Source: Deltaproteobacteria bacterium
Lineage (GTDB): Bacteria > Bdellovibrionota_C > UBA2361 > SZUA-149 > JAITKM01
Reading direction: 5' to 3'
NCBI GenBank assembly: GCA_031278395.1
Contig: JAITKM010000018.1
Location: 1-64,000, forward strand
DNA: 64,000 bases
The position numbers and the translations under genes were made by a program. The notes beneath the pieces were generated by a model. The model had not been told where the DNA came from. It did no database searches and saw nothing but the letters and a program-made list of their open reading frames with translations. Shown piece by piece: positions 1-9,097 of this stretch (positions within the stretch are counted from its first letter, which is position 1; every line of letters starts with the position of its first letter).

Positions 1-40
1 TAAAACGCAGCGAATAGTGGCTATTGTTTTAGTTTATAAT

Positions 41-77
41 ATCTACCTCCCTACTTAGAATAGATGGGGAGGTAGAT
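41..77 (-). terminator. Strong inverted repeat (ATCTACCTCCC / GGGAGGTAGAT) downstream of rpsP
   Basis: 11-bp perfect stem at 41-51 and 67-77, just 3' of the minus-strand rpsP stop. Confidence 0.55.
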
Positions 78-94
78 ACTTTAAAAAAAGAAAT

Positions 95-418
95 CTATGC
101 ATTTGCTCTACGAGCTTTACGAGCTGAGCGTTTAGAACGAATTTTGGCAAGTCGAGTATTTTCTAAATCAGCTAAAAATCCGGGTATCTTATTGTCGATA
201 ATACTAGCTACTGTATCCGAAGGCTTAGCGCCAACGCCAATCCAATATTTAACACGTTCTTCGTTTAGTTTAACTTCGTGTTCAGGTTTTAAATTATTAA
301 TAAAACCAACTAACTCTAAAAATCTACCATCACGCGGCATAGTTTTCTCTGCTACCACAATTCTATAAAACGGTCTTTTATGGCGCCCTTGCCTAGTAAG
401 TCTAATTACAACTGACAC
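95..418 (-). CDS. rpsP: 30S ribosomal protein S16
   Basis: MSVVIRLTRQGRHKRPFYRIVVAEKTMPRDGRFLELVGFINN is the classic S16 N-terminus. Confidence 0.97.
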   Translation of the reverse strand: MSVVIRLTRQGRHKRPFYRIVVAEKTMPRDGRFLELVGFINNLKPEHEVKLNEERVKYWIGVGAKPSDTVASIIDNKIPGFLADLENTRLAKIRSKRSARKARRANA

Positions 419-643
419 TTTTTGCTCCTTAAAATAATAATGAAATAAAAATAACTACAAGTTCAGAAAGCCAGGGCTTATAGACAATTTTTTTATAAAA
501 AGCAAGAGCCAAGTTGAAAATATACTATATTAAAATGCTTAATAATTCGGGGCTATTGATTATAAATTAAACTTTGTAGTAGAGGGTGAAGAATTTGCTG
601 CTTGAGATAGATGGAATAGAAACTTTTTTAAAAGGAACAAACA

Positions 644-1120
644 ATGGAAGATCCAACGCTTGATAAAATTTTAAACCAATACAAATGTGACAGTAAAAAA
701 CTGCTTCCAATTTTGCAAGCTGTTCAAGAAAAAGAAAAATACCTTTCAGAAGCAACCATGAAATATGTGGCGCATAAATTGGATCTGCCAGAAACCCAAG
801 TCTTTGGCGTGGCGTCTTTTTATTCACACTTTGCGCTAACTGCCAAAGGAAAATATATTATTCGCCTGTGTGACGGCACGGCCTGTCATGTCCGCAAGTC
901 TGATAATGTTAGAAATACTATTCGCGAAACCATTGGATTAACTGGTAATGAACAAACCTCAAAAGACCTGCTTTTTACTCTTGAAATTGTTTCCTGTCTT
1001 GGAGCCTGCGGCTTAGCGCCAGTCATGGTCATTAATGAAGAAGTTTATGGTCAGATAACTCCAGAGAAGGCTCAAGAGTTAATTACAGAAATTAAAAGGA
1101 AAGAAAATGCCAATAATTAA
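644..1120 (+). CDS. NADH-dependent [FeFe]-hydrogenase small subunit, NuoE-like thioredoxin-fold 2Fe-2S protein (HydC/HndA type)
   Basis: Cys pattern CDGTACHV...CLGACGLAP; followed by NuoF-like and HydA genes. Confidence 0.9.
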   Translation: MEDPTLDKILNQYKCDSKKLLPILQAVQEKEKYLSEATMKYVAHKLDLPETQVFGVASFYSHFALTAKGKYIIRLCDGTACHVRKSDNVRNTIRETIGLTGNEQTSKDLLFTLEIVSCLGACGLAPVMVINEEVYGQITPEKAQELITEIKRKENANN

Positions 1121-3020
1121 TTTAGAAAAAATAACCCAAGCCTATAAAGCTCAAGAACAGAAAATTAAAAAACGGATTATTATTTGCGCAGGAACAGGCT
1201 GCGTTGCCAATGGTTCTCTTAAATTAAAAGCGGAGTTTGAGCAAAGATTAGCAGAACGAGGTTTAAATGTGGTGGTTGAAATGCGAGCTGAATCTACGCC
1301 AATCATCAATGACTCAATTCAACTTACAGGTAGTGGTTGTCAGGGGTTTTGCCAGATGGGACCCTTAGTAACAATTCAGCCAGACGACATTTTTTATGTT
1401 AAAGTGCGGCTGGCAGATGTTGCAGAAATTGTCGAAAAAACCATTAAAAATGGCGAAATAGTTGAGCACTTACAATATAAAAATCAGGACGAGGCGGCAT
1501 GTAAAAGCCGAGATGAAATAAATTTCTATAAAAAACAACATCGGGTTGGATTGAAATTATGTGGAGCTATCGACCCAGAAAATGTTGAAGAATATATTGC
1601 TGTTGGTGGGTATGCTGCTGCTAAAAAAGCCTTAATTGAAATGACAGATGTTGAAATTTGTAGAACCTTAATGGATTCAGGCTTGCGCGGACGGGGCGGT
1701 GGCGGTTTTCCAACCGGGAAAAAGTGGGACTTAACCAGGCTGCAACAGAATAAAAAGAAATATGTGGTTTGCAATGCTGATGAAGGTGATCCTGGAGCTT
1801 TCATGGATCGCAGTGTTATGGAAGGCAGTCCACATCGGGTGATTGAAGGGATGCTTATCGCTGCTAAAGCCATTGGGGCTGATGAGGGTTATGTTTATAT
1901 TCGCGCTGAATATCCACTCGCAGTTAAGCGAATTAATGCTGCAGTGCGCGAAGCGCTTAGAGCTGGCATTTTAGGTAAAAATATTTTTGGCGCCAAATAC
2001 AATTTTAAAATTACAGTTCTGGAAGGCGCGGGGGCATTTGTTTGTGGTGAGGAAACAGCTTTATTAGCTTCCATTGAAGGCTTGCGTGGAATGCCTAAGC
2101 CTAAGCCGCCTTTTCCAGCGCAAAGTGGTTTATTTGGTAAACCAACAGTAATTAATAATGTGGAGACGTTGGCGTTAGTTCCAGTGGTTATTTTGGATGG
2201 AGCGGAAGAATTTAAGGCTCGCGGTGTGCCGACTTCAACTGGTACCAAAACTTTTGCTTTAACTGGGCATGTCGCTAATACCGGACTAATTGAAGTGCCT
2301 TTTGGCACGAGCCTCCGTGAAATAGTTTTTGATATTGGTGGCGGAACGTTAGATGAAAATGGCAAGGTTGATAATTCGGCCTTTAAGGCAGTTCAGATTG
2401 GTGGTCCGTCTGGAGGCTGTCTAACTAAAGAGCATTTAGATTTACCGCTTGATTTTGACTCGCTTAGAGCAGTTGGCGCGATGGTGGGGTCTGGTGGTTT
2501 GGTAGTAATGAATAGCTCAACTTGTATGGTAAATGTAGCGCGCTTTTTTATGCAGTTTACGCAGCATGAAAGTTGCGGCAAGTGCGTACCATGTCGCGAG
2601 GGAACCAAGCAATTATTAATGTTGCTGGATGATATTGTTGAGGGGCGTGGCACATTAGATACACTGGAATTATTGGAGGAGTTGGCGCGTTCGGTGATTA
2701 CTACTTCTCTTTGCGGGCTTGGAAAAACTGCGCCAAATCCAATCTTGTCAACTTTAAAACATTTTCGAGACGAATATCTAGCGCACGTGCAAGATAAAGT
2801 TTGCCCAACTGGGCAGTGCAAAGCTTTAGCTGGCAGGAAAAAAGTTTATAAAATCTTAGAGGATAAATGTAGGGGCTGCACAGCTTGCGCTAGGAAATGT
2901 CCGGTTGCAGCAATTAGCGGCAAACCTAAAATAGCGCACGTGATTGACCTGCGAAAATGTATTTTGTGCGGCTCCTGTAAGGAGATTTGCAAATTTGGCG
3001 CAGTAATTACCTCGTCATGA
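1107..3020 (+). CDS. NADH-dependent [FeFe]-hydrogenase flavoprotein subunit, NuoF-like (HydB/HndC type)
   Basis: N-terminal 2Fe-2S domain, GRGGGGFPTGKKW and GAGAFVCGEETAL FMN/NAD motifs, ESCGKCVPCREGT, C-terminal 2x[4Fe-4S] ferredoxin. Confidence 0.93.
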   Translation: MPIINLEKITQAYKAQEQKIKKRIIICAGTGCVANGSLKLKAEFEQRLAERGLNVVVEMRAESTPIINDSIQLTGSGCQGFCQMGPLVTIQPDDIFYVKVRLADVAEIVEKTIKNGEIVEHLQYKNQDEAACKSRDEINFYKKQHRVGLKLCGAIDPENVEEYIAVGGYAAAKKALIEMTDVEICRTLMDSGLRGRGGGGFPTGKKWDLTRLQQNKKKYVVCNADEGDPGAFMDRSVMEGSPHRVIEGMLIAAKAIGADEGYVYIRAEYPLAVKRINAAVREALRAGILGKNIFGAKYNFKITVLEGAGAFVCGEETALLASIEGLRGMPKPKPPFPAQSGLFGKPTVINNVETLALVPVVILDGAEEFKARGVPTSTGTKTFALTGHVANTGLIEVPFGTSLREIVFDIGGGTLDENGKVDNSAFKAVQIGGPSGGCLTKEHLDLPLDFDSLRAVGAMVGSGGLVVMNSSTCMVNVARFFMQFTQHESCGKCVPCREGTKQLLMLLDDIVEGRGTLDTLELLEELARSVITTSLCGLGKTAPNPILSTLKHFRDEYLAHVQDKVCPTGQCKALAGRKKVYKILEDKCRGCTACARKCPVAAISGKPKIAHVIDLRKCILCGSCKEICKFGAVITSS

Positions 3021-3054
3021 TTTTTGGAATGTTCTATAAAAATTAGGAAAAACA

Positions 3055-4839
3055 ATGAAAGGAAAAATATTATACATTAATGGTAGAGAGGTTGAATTTG
3101 ATAAAGAGCGCAATATCTTAGAAATCTGTCGGAGGGTAGGAATTGATATTCCAACTTTTTGTTATCAACCTGAATTGTCAGTTCACGGAGCTTGTCGCTT
3201 ATGTTTGGTTGAAATTGAAGGGCGCGGCGTGCAAGCTAGTTGTTCAACTCCGCCGGAAGTCGGTTTAAAAGTTACGACTGAAAGCGAGCAGTTGCAAAAA
3301 TTAAGAAAAATAAATCTTGAGCTACTTTTGGCAAGTCATCCGCAGGACTGTTTGACTTGTGGAAAAAGCACGCATTGTAAATTACAAGCATATACTAAGC
3401 GTTTTGGCGTGGACAAAATTCGTTATAAAAAAATAGAAAAGTCCTACCCAGATTTAATAAAAAAAAATGTGCCAGAGTATGCGGCAGCTGGTCAGACAGC
3501 TTGTTTGCCGCAGGATTGCTCTAGTCCTGCTTTAGTGCGTGATACTGCAAAGTGTATTTTGTGCGGTTGTTGTGTGCGTGCTTGTCGTGAGTTGCAGAGT
3601 GTGGGGGCTTTGGGTTTTGCTTTTCGTGGTTCTCAGAGTTTTGTGTTGCCAGCTTTTGGTAAAGGCTTGGGTAAAGGTCAGTGTGTTAATTGTGGGCAGT
3701 GTGCAGCGGTTTGTCCGGTCGGGGCTTTAATGCCCAGAAGTCAAGTGCAGGAAGTTTTTAAGGCAGTTTTTGATAAATCAAAAGTTTGTGTGGCAGCAAT
3801 TGCGCCAGCTGTGCGGGTGGCTTTAGGGGATGAATTTGGTGAGTCAGTTGGCGCAATTGTAACAGGTAAGATAGTTACGGCGCTAAAAAATATTGGTTTT
3901 GATTATGTGTTTGATATTTGTCATGCTGCTGATTTTACTATTCTGGAAGAAGGTTCAGAGTTTATTAAACGTAAGACTAGCGGTGAAAATTTGCCACAAT
4001 TTACTTCGTGTTGTCCAGGTTGGGTTAAATTTGTAGAGCAGACCTATCCAGAGTTGAACCACTTGTTAAGTTCGTGTAAGTCGCCGCAACAAATGTTTGG
4101 AGCTTTTGCGCAGGAATATTTACCTCAAATACTAAATCGCAAACGAGAGGAAATAACAATTGTCTCGGTTATGCCTTGCACAGCTAAAAAGTTTGAAGCT
4201 CAAAGACAAGAGTTTAAACACGCCGGATTGTCAGATATAGATATTGTTATTACCACGCAAGAGTTAGCAACCATGATTCGCGAGTCAGGGCAAAATTTTA
4301 AACAATTAAAACCTTCAGCCTTTGATAAGCCGTTTGGTGTACAAACAGGCGCTGGTATGATTTTTGGTGTTTCTGGTGGAGTTACGGAGGCGGCTTTAAG
4401 ATTTGCCGCAGAGAAATTAACTGGGCAGAAAGCAGAGTTGGAATTTAAGCAAGTGCGTGGTGAAGGAAAAGGCATTCGGCGCGCGGTCTTGAATGTGGCT
4501 GGTGTGGAATTAAAACTAGCGCTGGTTTCAGGTCTGGCGAATGCACGCCAAATACTAGAGGCGGTCAAGTGTGGCAAGGAGCAGGCGGATTTAATAGAAG
4601 TTATGGCTTGTCCCGGGGGTTGTATTAATGGTGGTGGTCAGCCGTATCATCTTGAGGGACGAAGTGTGGTCAGAAAATTACGTTCTCAAGGGCTTTATAA
4701 GGCTGATAAATTAGCCCAGATAAAAAATTCGCAGGATAACCCAGACATGCTTGCTCAATACCAAAACTCTATTGGCGAAATAGGTTCACATCACGCGCAC
4801 GAGTTATTTCACACGCATTATGAGAATCGTAAGGAGTAG
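3055..4839 (+). CDS. [FeFe]-hydrogenase catalytic subunit with NuoG-like N-terminus (HydA/HndD type)
   Basis: H-cluster motifs FTSCCPGW, MPCTAKKFEA and MACPGGCINGGGQP; N-terminal 2Fe-2S plus 4Fe-4S clusters. Confidence 0.95.
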   Translation: MKGKILYINGREVEFDKERNILEICRRVGIDIPTFCYQPELSVHGACRLCLVEIEGRGVQASCSTPPEVGLKVTTESEQLQKLRKINLELLLASHPQDCLTCGKSTHCKLQAYTKRFGVDKIRYKKIEKSYPDLIKKNVPEYAAAGQTACLPQDCSSPALVRDTAKCILCGCCVRACRELQSVGALGFAFRGSQSFVLPAFGKGLGKGQCVNCGQCAAVCPVGALMPRSQVQEVFKAVFDKSKVCVAAIAPAVRVALGDEFGESVGAIVTGKIVTALKNIGFDYVFDICHAADFTILEEGSEFIKRKTSGENLPQFTSCCPGWVKFVEQTYPELNHLLSSCKSPQQMFGAFAQEYLPQILNRKREEITIVSVMPCTAKKFEAQRQEFKHAGLSDIDIVITTQELATMIRESGQNFKQLKPSAFDKPFGVQTGAGMIFGVSGGVTEAALRFAAEKLTGQKAELEFKQVRGEGKGIRRAVLNVAGVELKLALVSGLANARQILEAVKCGKEQADLIEVMACPGGCINGGGQPYHLEGRSVVRKLRSQGLYKADKLAQIKNSQDNPDMLAQYQNSIGEIGSHHAHELFHTHYENRKE

Positions 4840-4843
4840 CCCA

Positions 4844-4949
4844 GGGCTAAATTCTAAGGGTGTGTATGTAACAGTTTAGCCCGCGCCTAATTATTAGGCG
4901 TTCTACCGTTCATTAGGATTGCGGAGGGAGTTGCGCAGTCGCAGCAACT
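4844..4949. terminator. Three tandem hairpins between convergent genes
   Basis: GGGCTAAA(4844)/TTTAGCCC(4875); CGCCTAA(4884)/TTAGGCG(4894); AGTTGC(4929)/GCAACT(4944). Confidence 0.5.
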
Positions 4950-4959
4950 TCTACTGTTG

Positions 4960-5583
4960 TTATTTAATATTCCAGTCTACGTAAACCCACTTGCCCGGCA
5001 AAATATTGCTTTGATATTCAAAAATGCAAATTGCGCCAGTGGAAACTTTTATATCGTGTTCTTTGGAAAATTTCTCAAAATCACCTGTAATGTAAGGCGC
5101 AAAACGAATGATACCATTACTAGAAACAATCAGCGTGTTTTTGCCACTGCTGCTAATTCTTTCGCTCCACCTGATCCAGTTTTGAATTATCTCTTCAGGA
5201 TTAACATTCCAGCCGTCTGGCACAATTGCTTTTTCGCTCCAATCTTGTAGTGCTTTTTCGCCAAGCCGTGCAAGGACTTCGCTCTCTGGTTTGTTTTCAT
5301 CTACGCCATAGTCGATTTCAGTAAAATCAGAAAGCGATTCTATCGGCAAGTTGTCTTTACCAAGTGCGCGCAAAATCCCTTCTGCTGTTTGCATTGTGCG
5401 TTTTAGCGGCGCAGCATATACCACTTCGATTTTTATGTTTTTACTTTTTAAAAGTTCGCCAGCTTTTGTTGCTTGCAAGACGCCGCTTTCTACAAGTGGC
5501 AAATCAGTGCGCCCGCCAACTCGTGTTACAATCTCACCCTTATTAAAGGTGTTTCCGTGTCTAACGATTATTAGTTTTGTCAT
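4960..5583 (-). CDS. Histidine phosphatase family protein (phosphoglycerate mutase-like)
   Basis: LIIVRHGNTFNK RHG motif and overall length. Confidence 0.85.
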   Translation of the reverse strand: MTKLIIVRHGNTFNKGEIVTRVGGRTDLPLVESGVLQATKAGELLKSKNIKIEVVYAAPLKRTMQTAEGILRALGKDNLPIESLSDFTEIDYGVDENKPESEVLARLGEKALQDWSEKAIVPDGWNVNPEEIIQNWIRWSERISSSGKNTLIVSSNGIIRFAPYITGDFEKFSKEHDIKVSTGAICIFEYQSNILPGKWVYVDWNIK

Positions 5584-5586
5584 AAC

Positions 5587-6414
5587 TCAAACCAACTCAC
5601 CATATTTTTTTATAATTTTTTCCACGCGGTTAATATCTTCTGGCGAATCGACGCCGCTTGTTGTTTCACGTCCACGATAATCAACAGCGACCATTTTTAT
5701 TTTTAACCCATTATATAAATAGCGCATCTGCTCAAGCCCTTCGATATAATTTTTTTCGTATTCCGACTCCTCAAATTCAAAATATTTTTCAAGCGCGTAA
5801 TACGTGTAAGCATACAAACCAATGTGCCTTCGCACAGGACTAAGCTCCGGATTATTTTTCTTTGCATCTTCAATTTTTCTAATTGCAGGCAGTATGCTTT
5901 TTGAGAACGCCAGTGCAAAATCGTTTTTGTTCACGAGTACAGTTGTACCAGAATATGGCGTTGTTTTTTTGTCTGCCAGCAGCTTTGTATATTCATCCCA
6001 GCTAAGGCGCACGTAAGGCGTATAAACATCTGCACTGTTGTTTTTGTGCCATGAGTCAATTAAATCTTGCAAAATCCACGGCGGGCAAAGAGGATTGTCG
6101 CCTTGTAAGTTAATTATAAGTTGCGGCGTTTTTGACGCCTGCTGCACAGCAGCAAAGCAACGCTCTGTTCCGTTCCGGCAAGTCTCTGGGGTCATTGTAA
6201 CGTTAATGTTGTTTTCGTTACAAAATTTTTCAATGGCAGTGTGGTCGGTTGCAACAACGTAGCTACATGCTTTGTTGCTTTTGCAAACATATTCGGAGAT
6301 TGCCGCGACACGTTTAATCATTTCTACGCCTGCAATTTTTTGGAGCGGTTTTGCAGGAAGGCGTGTGCTTGCATAACGTGCAGGGATGCAAATTAAAATG
6401 TCTTGTGATGTCAT
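5587..6414 (-). CDS. kdsB: 3-deoxy-manno-octulosonate cytidylyltransferase (start trimmed to MTSQDILICIPARYASTRLPAKPL)
   Basis: IPARYASTRLPAKPL, VATDH, INLQGDNPLCPPWILQDL. Confidence 0.85.
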   Translation of the reverse strand: MTSQDILICIPARYASTRLPAKPLQKIAGVEMIKRVAAISEYVCKSNKACSYVVATDHTAIEKFCNENNINVTMTPETCRNGTERCFAAVQQASKTPQLIINLQGDNPLCPPWILQDLIDSWHKNNSADVYTPYVRLSWDEYTKLLADKKTTPYSGTTVLVNKNDFALAFSKSILPAIRKIEDAKKNNPELSPVRRHIGLYAYTYYALEKYFEFEESEYEKNYIEGLEQMRYLYNGLKIKMVAVDYRGRETTSGVDSPEDINRVEKIIKKYGELV

Positions 6415-6691
6415 AATAGTTATCGGTAAATAAGGCACGCGTTGCGCCCCTAACATTTGTGACAATAATTTACAACTTTGTGATACAAAATATTTTATTT
6501 TTTTTATTTACATCAAATTGATTCAAATCTTCTGTTTTATTCAAGGTGAAAAAATATGTAATGGCGTTCCAAATTTTGACGTAGTTTAATAAAGAGATTT
6601 TTCCTTTTCTAATTCTTTATAATTGTTATGTATTTTATTTTTATAAAAATTGTTGACTTTATAAGCCAAAAATGGCAAAAGCCCCGCCACT

Positions 6692-6853
6692 ATGAAAAGA
6701 ACATATCAACCAAGTAAAATTAAAAAGTTAAGGACTCACGGGTTTTTAGAAAGAATGTCAACCAAAAACGGTAGATTAGTATTGAAACGTCGTCGCGCCA
6801 AAGGTCGCAAGCGTTTGACTGTTGCTATCAATCTTAAAGGCAGAAAAAAGTAA
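6692..6853 (+). CDS. rpmH: 50S ribosomal protein L34 (absent from the supplied ORF track because it is short)
   Basis: Translation [53 protein letters not shown]. Confidence 0.95.
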   Translation: MKRTYQPSKIKKLRTHGFLERMSTKNGRLVLKRRRAKGRKRLTVAINLKGRKK

Positions 6854-6936
6854 GTTGCCAGCCTCCATCCTTTTACTGTATAGCCGTTTGCTATTTGGCA
6901 GTTAAGTAAAACTTTGTCTTGGTTTCCTAAAATATA

Positions 6937-7479
6937 ATGAGTCGCTCTCAAAAAAGAAATATTTTTTATACAATAATTATTATTGGCGTTTGGTTTTATT
7001 TTGTTTTTTGGCAGCCCGTTCAACAAAAAAACTTGCAATTAGACGAAGAACTAGCCCAAAAACAAACTGAAGAAAAGGTTTATCAAGCCCAAATTAAAAA
7101 AATTGAAGCTGTGATGAAAGCTTTCGGTAACTTGTATCGAGATTATACTTTCGCTTTAAACAACTTTACTAATCAGCAAAAATTAGTTCCCGATATTCCA
7201 GAGGAAATTTCACGACAAGCACAAACCTCCAAGCTAAATATTGCGGCAATTGAAACTCTACCAGAAGTTAAAAAAGATGATATTTTTATTGGAGGAGCTA
7301 AAGTTTCCGCTACCGGAACTTACGCGCAGGCCTTAAAGTTTGTCAGCGGTATTACTAACTCTGAGCGCTATATAAATTTTAATGAATTTAATTTTAATAA
7401 ATTTCCAGAGGGCACTAAGGAAAATAAAAGCCAAATACTGAAAGTTAATTTTGTGCTGGAATATTACCGAACTAAATAG
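6937..7479 (+). CDS. PilO-like membrane protein with coiled coil
   Basis: Single N-terminal TM, coiled coil, small alpha/beta C-terminal domain; the PilO resemblance is architectural only. Confidence 0.4.
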   Translation: MSRSQKRNIFYTIIIIGVWFYFVFWQPVQQKNLQLDEELAQKQTEEKVYQAQIKKIEAVMKAFGNLYRDYTFALNNFTNQQKLVPDIPEEISRQAQTSKLNIAAIETLPEVKKDDIFIGGAKVSATGTYAQALKFVSGITNSERYINFNEFNFNKFPEGTKENKSQILKVNFVLEYYRTK

Positions 7480-7484
7480 TTTCA

Positions 7485-8369
7485 ATGAATTATAAATTTA
7501 AAAATATTTTGAGCGTTTTGCTTTGGCTGGGTAGCCTGACTAGCTGTGCTGAGAATGCTATTTTGCCAATAGCCAACGAGACAAATAGAGAATCTTTTTT
7601 ATCTGCTAGAAATCTAGTGGAACAAAATTTAACGCTTAACCCAGAGGATACTAAAGCTCAAGCAGGCTTAGCTATCATAGCTCAGGTTGATCAACGGGGC
7701 GCACTGATACAAAGCGGAACAAATCAAGCCCAAGCGCGTGGCAAAAACGAAATGGAAGTTAATCAGGCAGGACGAGCTGGAATTGATAGATTAATTATAG
7801 ATACCCGTGAAAACAATACCGCCTTTGTTTCAAAGACAGTCAAAGCCTCAGAGCTTAGTCAAGAAAGCATTAATCAAGTCCAAGCAAATACTGGTTTAAC
7901 GCATTTACAACAAAATGCTGACGAAAATTTTATTACCTATCTCTCTAAAACCGTGGGCTTAAATGAAGCCAAAGAAAGTAACGCTGTTGCTCCAAAGAAT
8001 AATGTCTATCTTTCTAAAACTACGCAGGCTGCTGAGTCAGCAGTTCAGACTGCCGCTCCAACCAGTAATAATACTACAGAAACTACAACTGCAGTTAATT
8101 CTAATGGGTGCTTTACTATCCTTTGGTATACCCCAAGTCAGCCTGTTAAGGAGTATGTTTTGCGCTATGGTTTTGTCAAAGACCAATTAGATAATACACT
8201 TACAATTGAACTTTCCAATTTAACTAAAAAACAAGATGCAAAGCGCGGTTCTTTTTATGAATATCAACTTTTATGCGGTAGTTTAAACCGTGAGTTATTT
8301 TTTACAATTTCTGCCAAAAATGATTTTGGCAGTTCACAGTCTAGTACAGTAATGACTGTGCAAAAATAA
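7485..8369 (+). CDS. Putative lipoprotein with internal [FY][VL]SKT repeats and FN3-like C-terminus
   Basis: Lipobox LTSC; repeats AFVSKTVKA, TYLSKTVGL, VYLSKTTQA. Confidence 0.5.
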   Translation: MNYKFKNILSVLLWLGSLTSCAENAILPIANETNRESFLSARNLVEQNLTLNPEDTKAQAGLAIIAQVDQRGALIQSGTNQAQARGKNEMEVNQAGRAGIDRLIIDTRENNTAFVSKTVKASELSQESINQVQANTGLTHLQQNADENFITYLSKTVGLNEAKESNAVAPKNNVYLSKTTQAAESAVQTAAPTSNNTTETTTAVNSNGCFTILWYTPSQPVKEYVLRYGFVKDQLDNTLTIELSNLTKKQDAKRGSFYEYQLLCGSLNRELFFTISAKNDFGSSQSSTVMTVQK

Positions 8370-8422
8370 GAGAACTTCAGTTGTATTTTTTACAGAAACG
8401 CAATTTATGAATTAACATCAGC

Positions 8423-9097
8423 ATGGCACAGAATTTTTTTATATCTTCAATTGGCAAAAAAATATTAATGGCAATTACAGGAATTATTCTGTTTGGTTTT
8501 GTGGTTGGGCATTTGCTGGGTAATTTGCAAATGTTTCAAGCTCCAGAGCGCATTAACTATTATGCTCATTTTTTGCAGAATTTAGGACCGCTACTTTGGG
8601 GGATACGCTTTTTTTTGTTGTTAGTTGTTTTGGTTCATTTAATTGTCGCGATCCTTTTAACTAAAGAAAATTTTGCAGCTCGCCCAGATAAATATGTTGT
8701 GCGCCAGAGTGCTAAATCTAGTTTTGCTGATAATTATATGGGCGTTTTTGGAGCCTTACTTGGAATTTATCTTGTGTTTCATATTTTGCATTTTACAATT
8801 AGAGCTTTTATTTATCCAGAATTTTCTGGCTTGCTAACTCCAACCGGACAGCGCGATGTTTACCAGATGGTGCTTTTAAGTTTTCAAATTCCGTGGGTTT
8901 CAACTTTTTATATTTTTATGATGGCAATCTTAGGTTTTCATCTCTGGCATGGGATTCCTAGTTTTTTTCAAACCTTAGGTATTCGCCATAAATATATAAC
9001 GCCAGTTGTAACTTACGGCGGAAAGTTAGTCTCGATCATCATTGCCTTAGGTTATATGTCAATACCGATTGCGGTTCTATTAGGAATAATAAAATGA
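8423..9097 (+). CDS. sdhC: Succinate dehydrogenase/fumarate reductase cytochrome b subunit (Bacteroidetes/epsilon-type)
   Basis: Five-TM b-type protein with conserved His; overlaps the SdhA gene by ATGA. Confidence 0.85.
   Translation: MAQNFFISSIGKKILMAITGIILFGFVVGHLLGNLQMFQAPERINYYAHFLQNLGPLLWGIRFFLLLVVLVHLIVAILLTKENFAARPDKYVVRQSAKSSFADNYMGVFGALLGIYLVFHILHFTIRAFIYPEFSGLLTPTGQRDVYQMVLLSFQIPWVSTFYIFMMAILGFHLWHGIPSFFQTLGIRHKYITPVVTYGGKLVSIIIALGYMSIPIAVLLGIIK

Noticed and set aside
567-827. Minus-strand ORF overlapping the hydC start
   Set aside because: Overlaps a well-supported gene; composition not protein-like
1526-2821. Long antisense ORFs opposite hydB and other large genes
   Set aside because: Mirror ORFs of strongly supported genes; no recognisable motifs
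3539-3730. Alternative-frame ORF inside hydA
   Set aside because: Cys/Val-rich frameshifted reading of ferredoxin motifs
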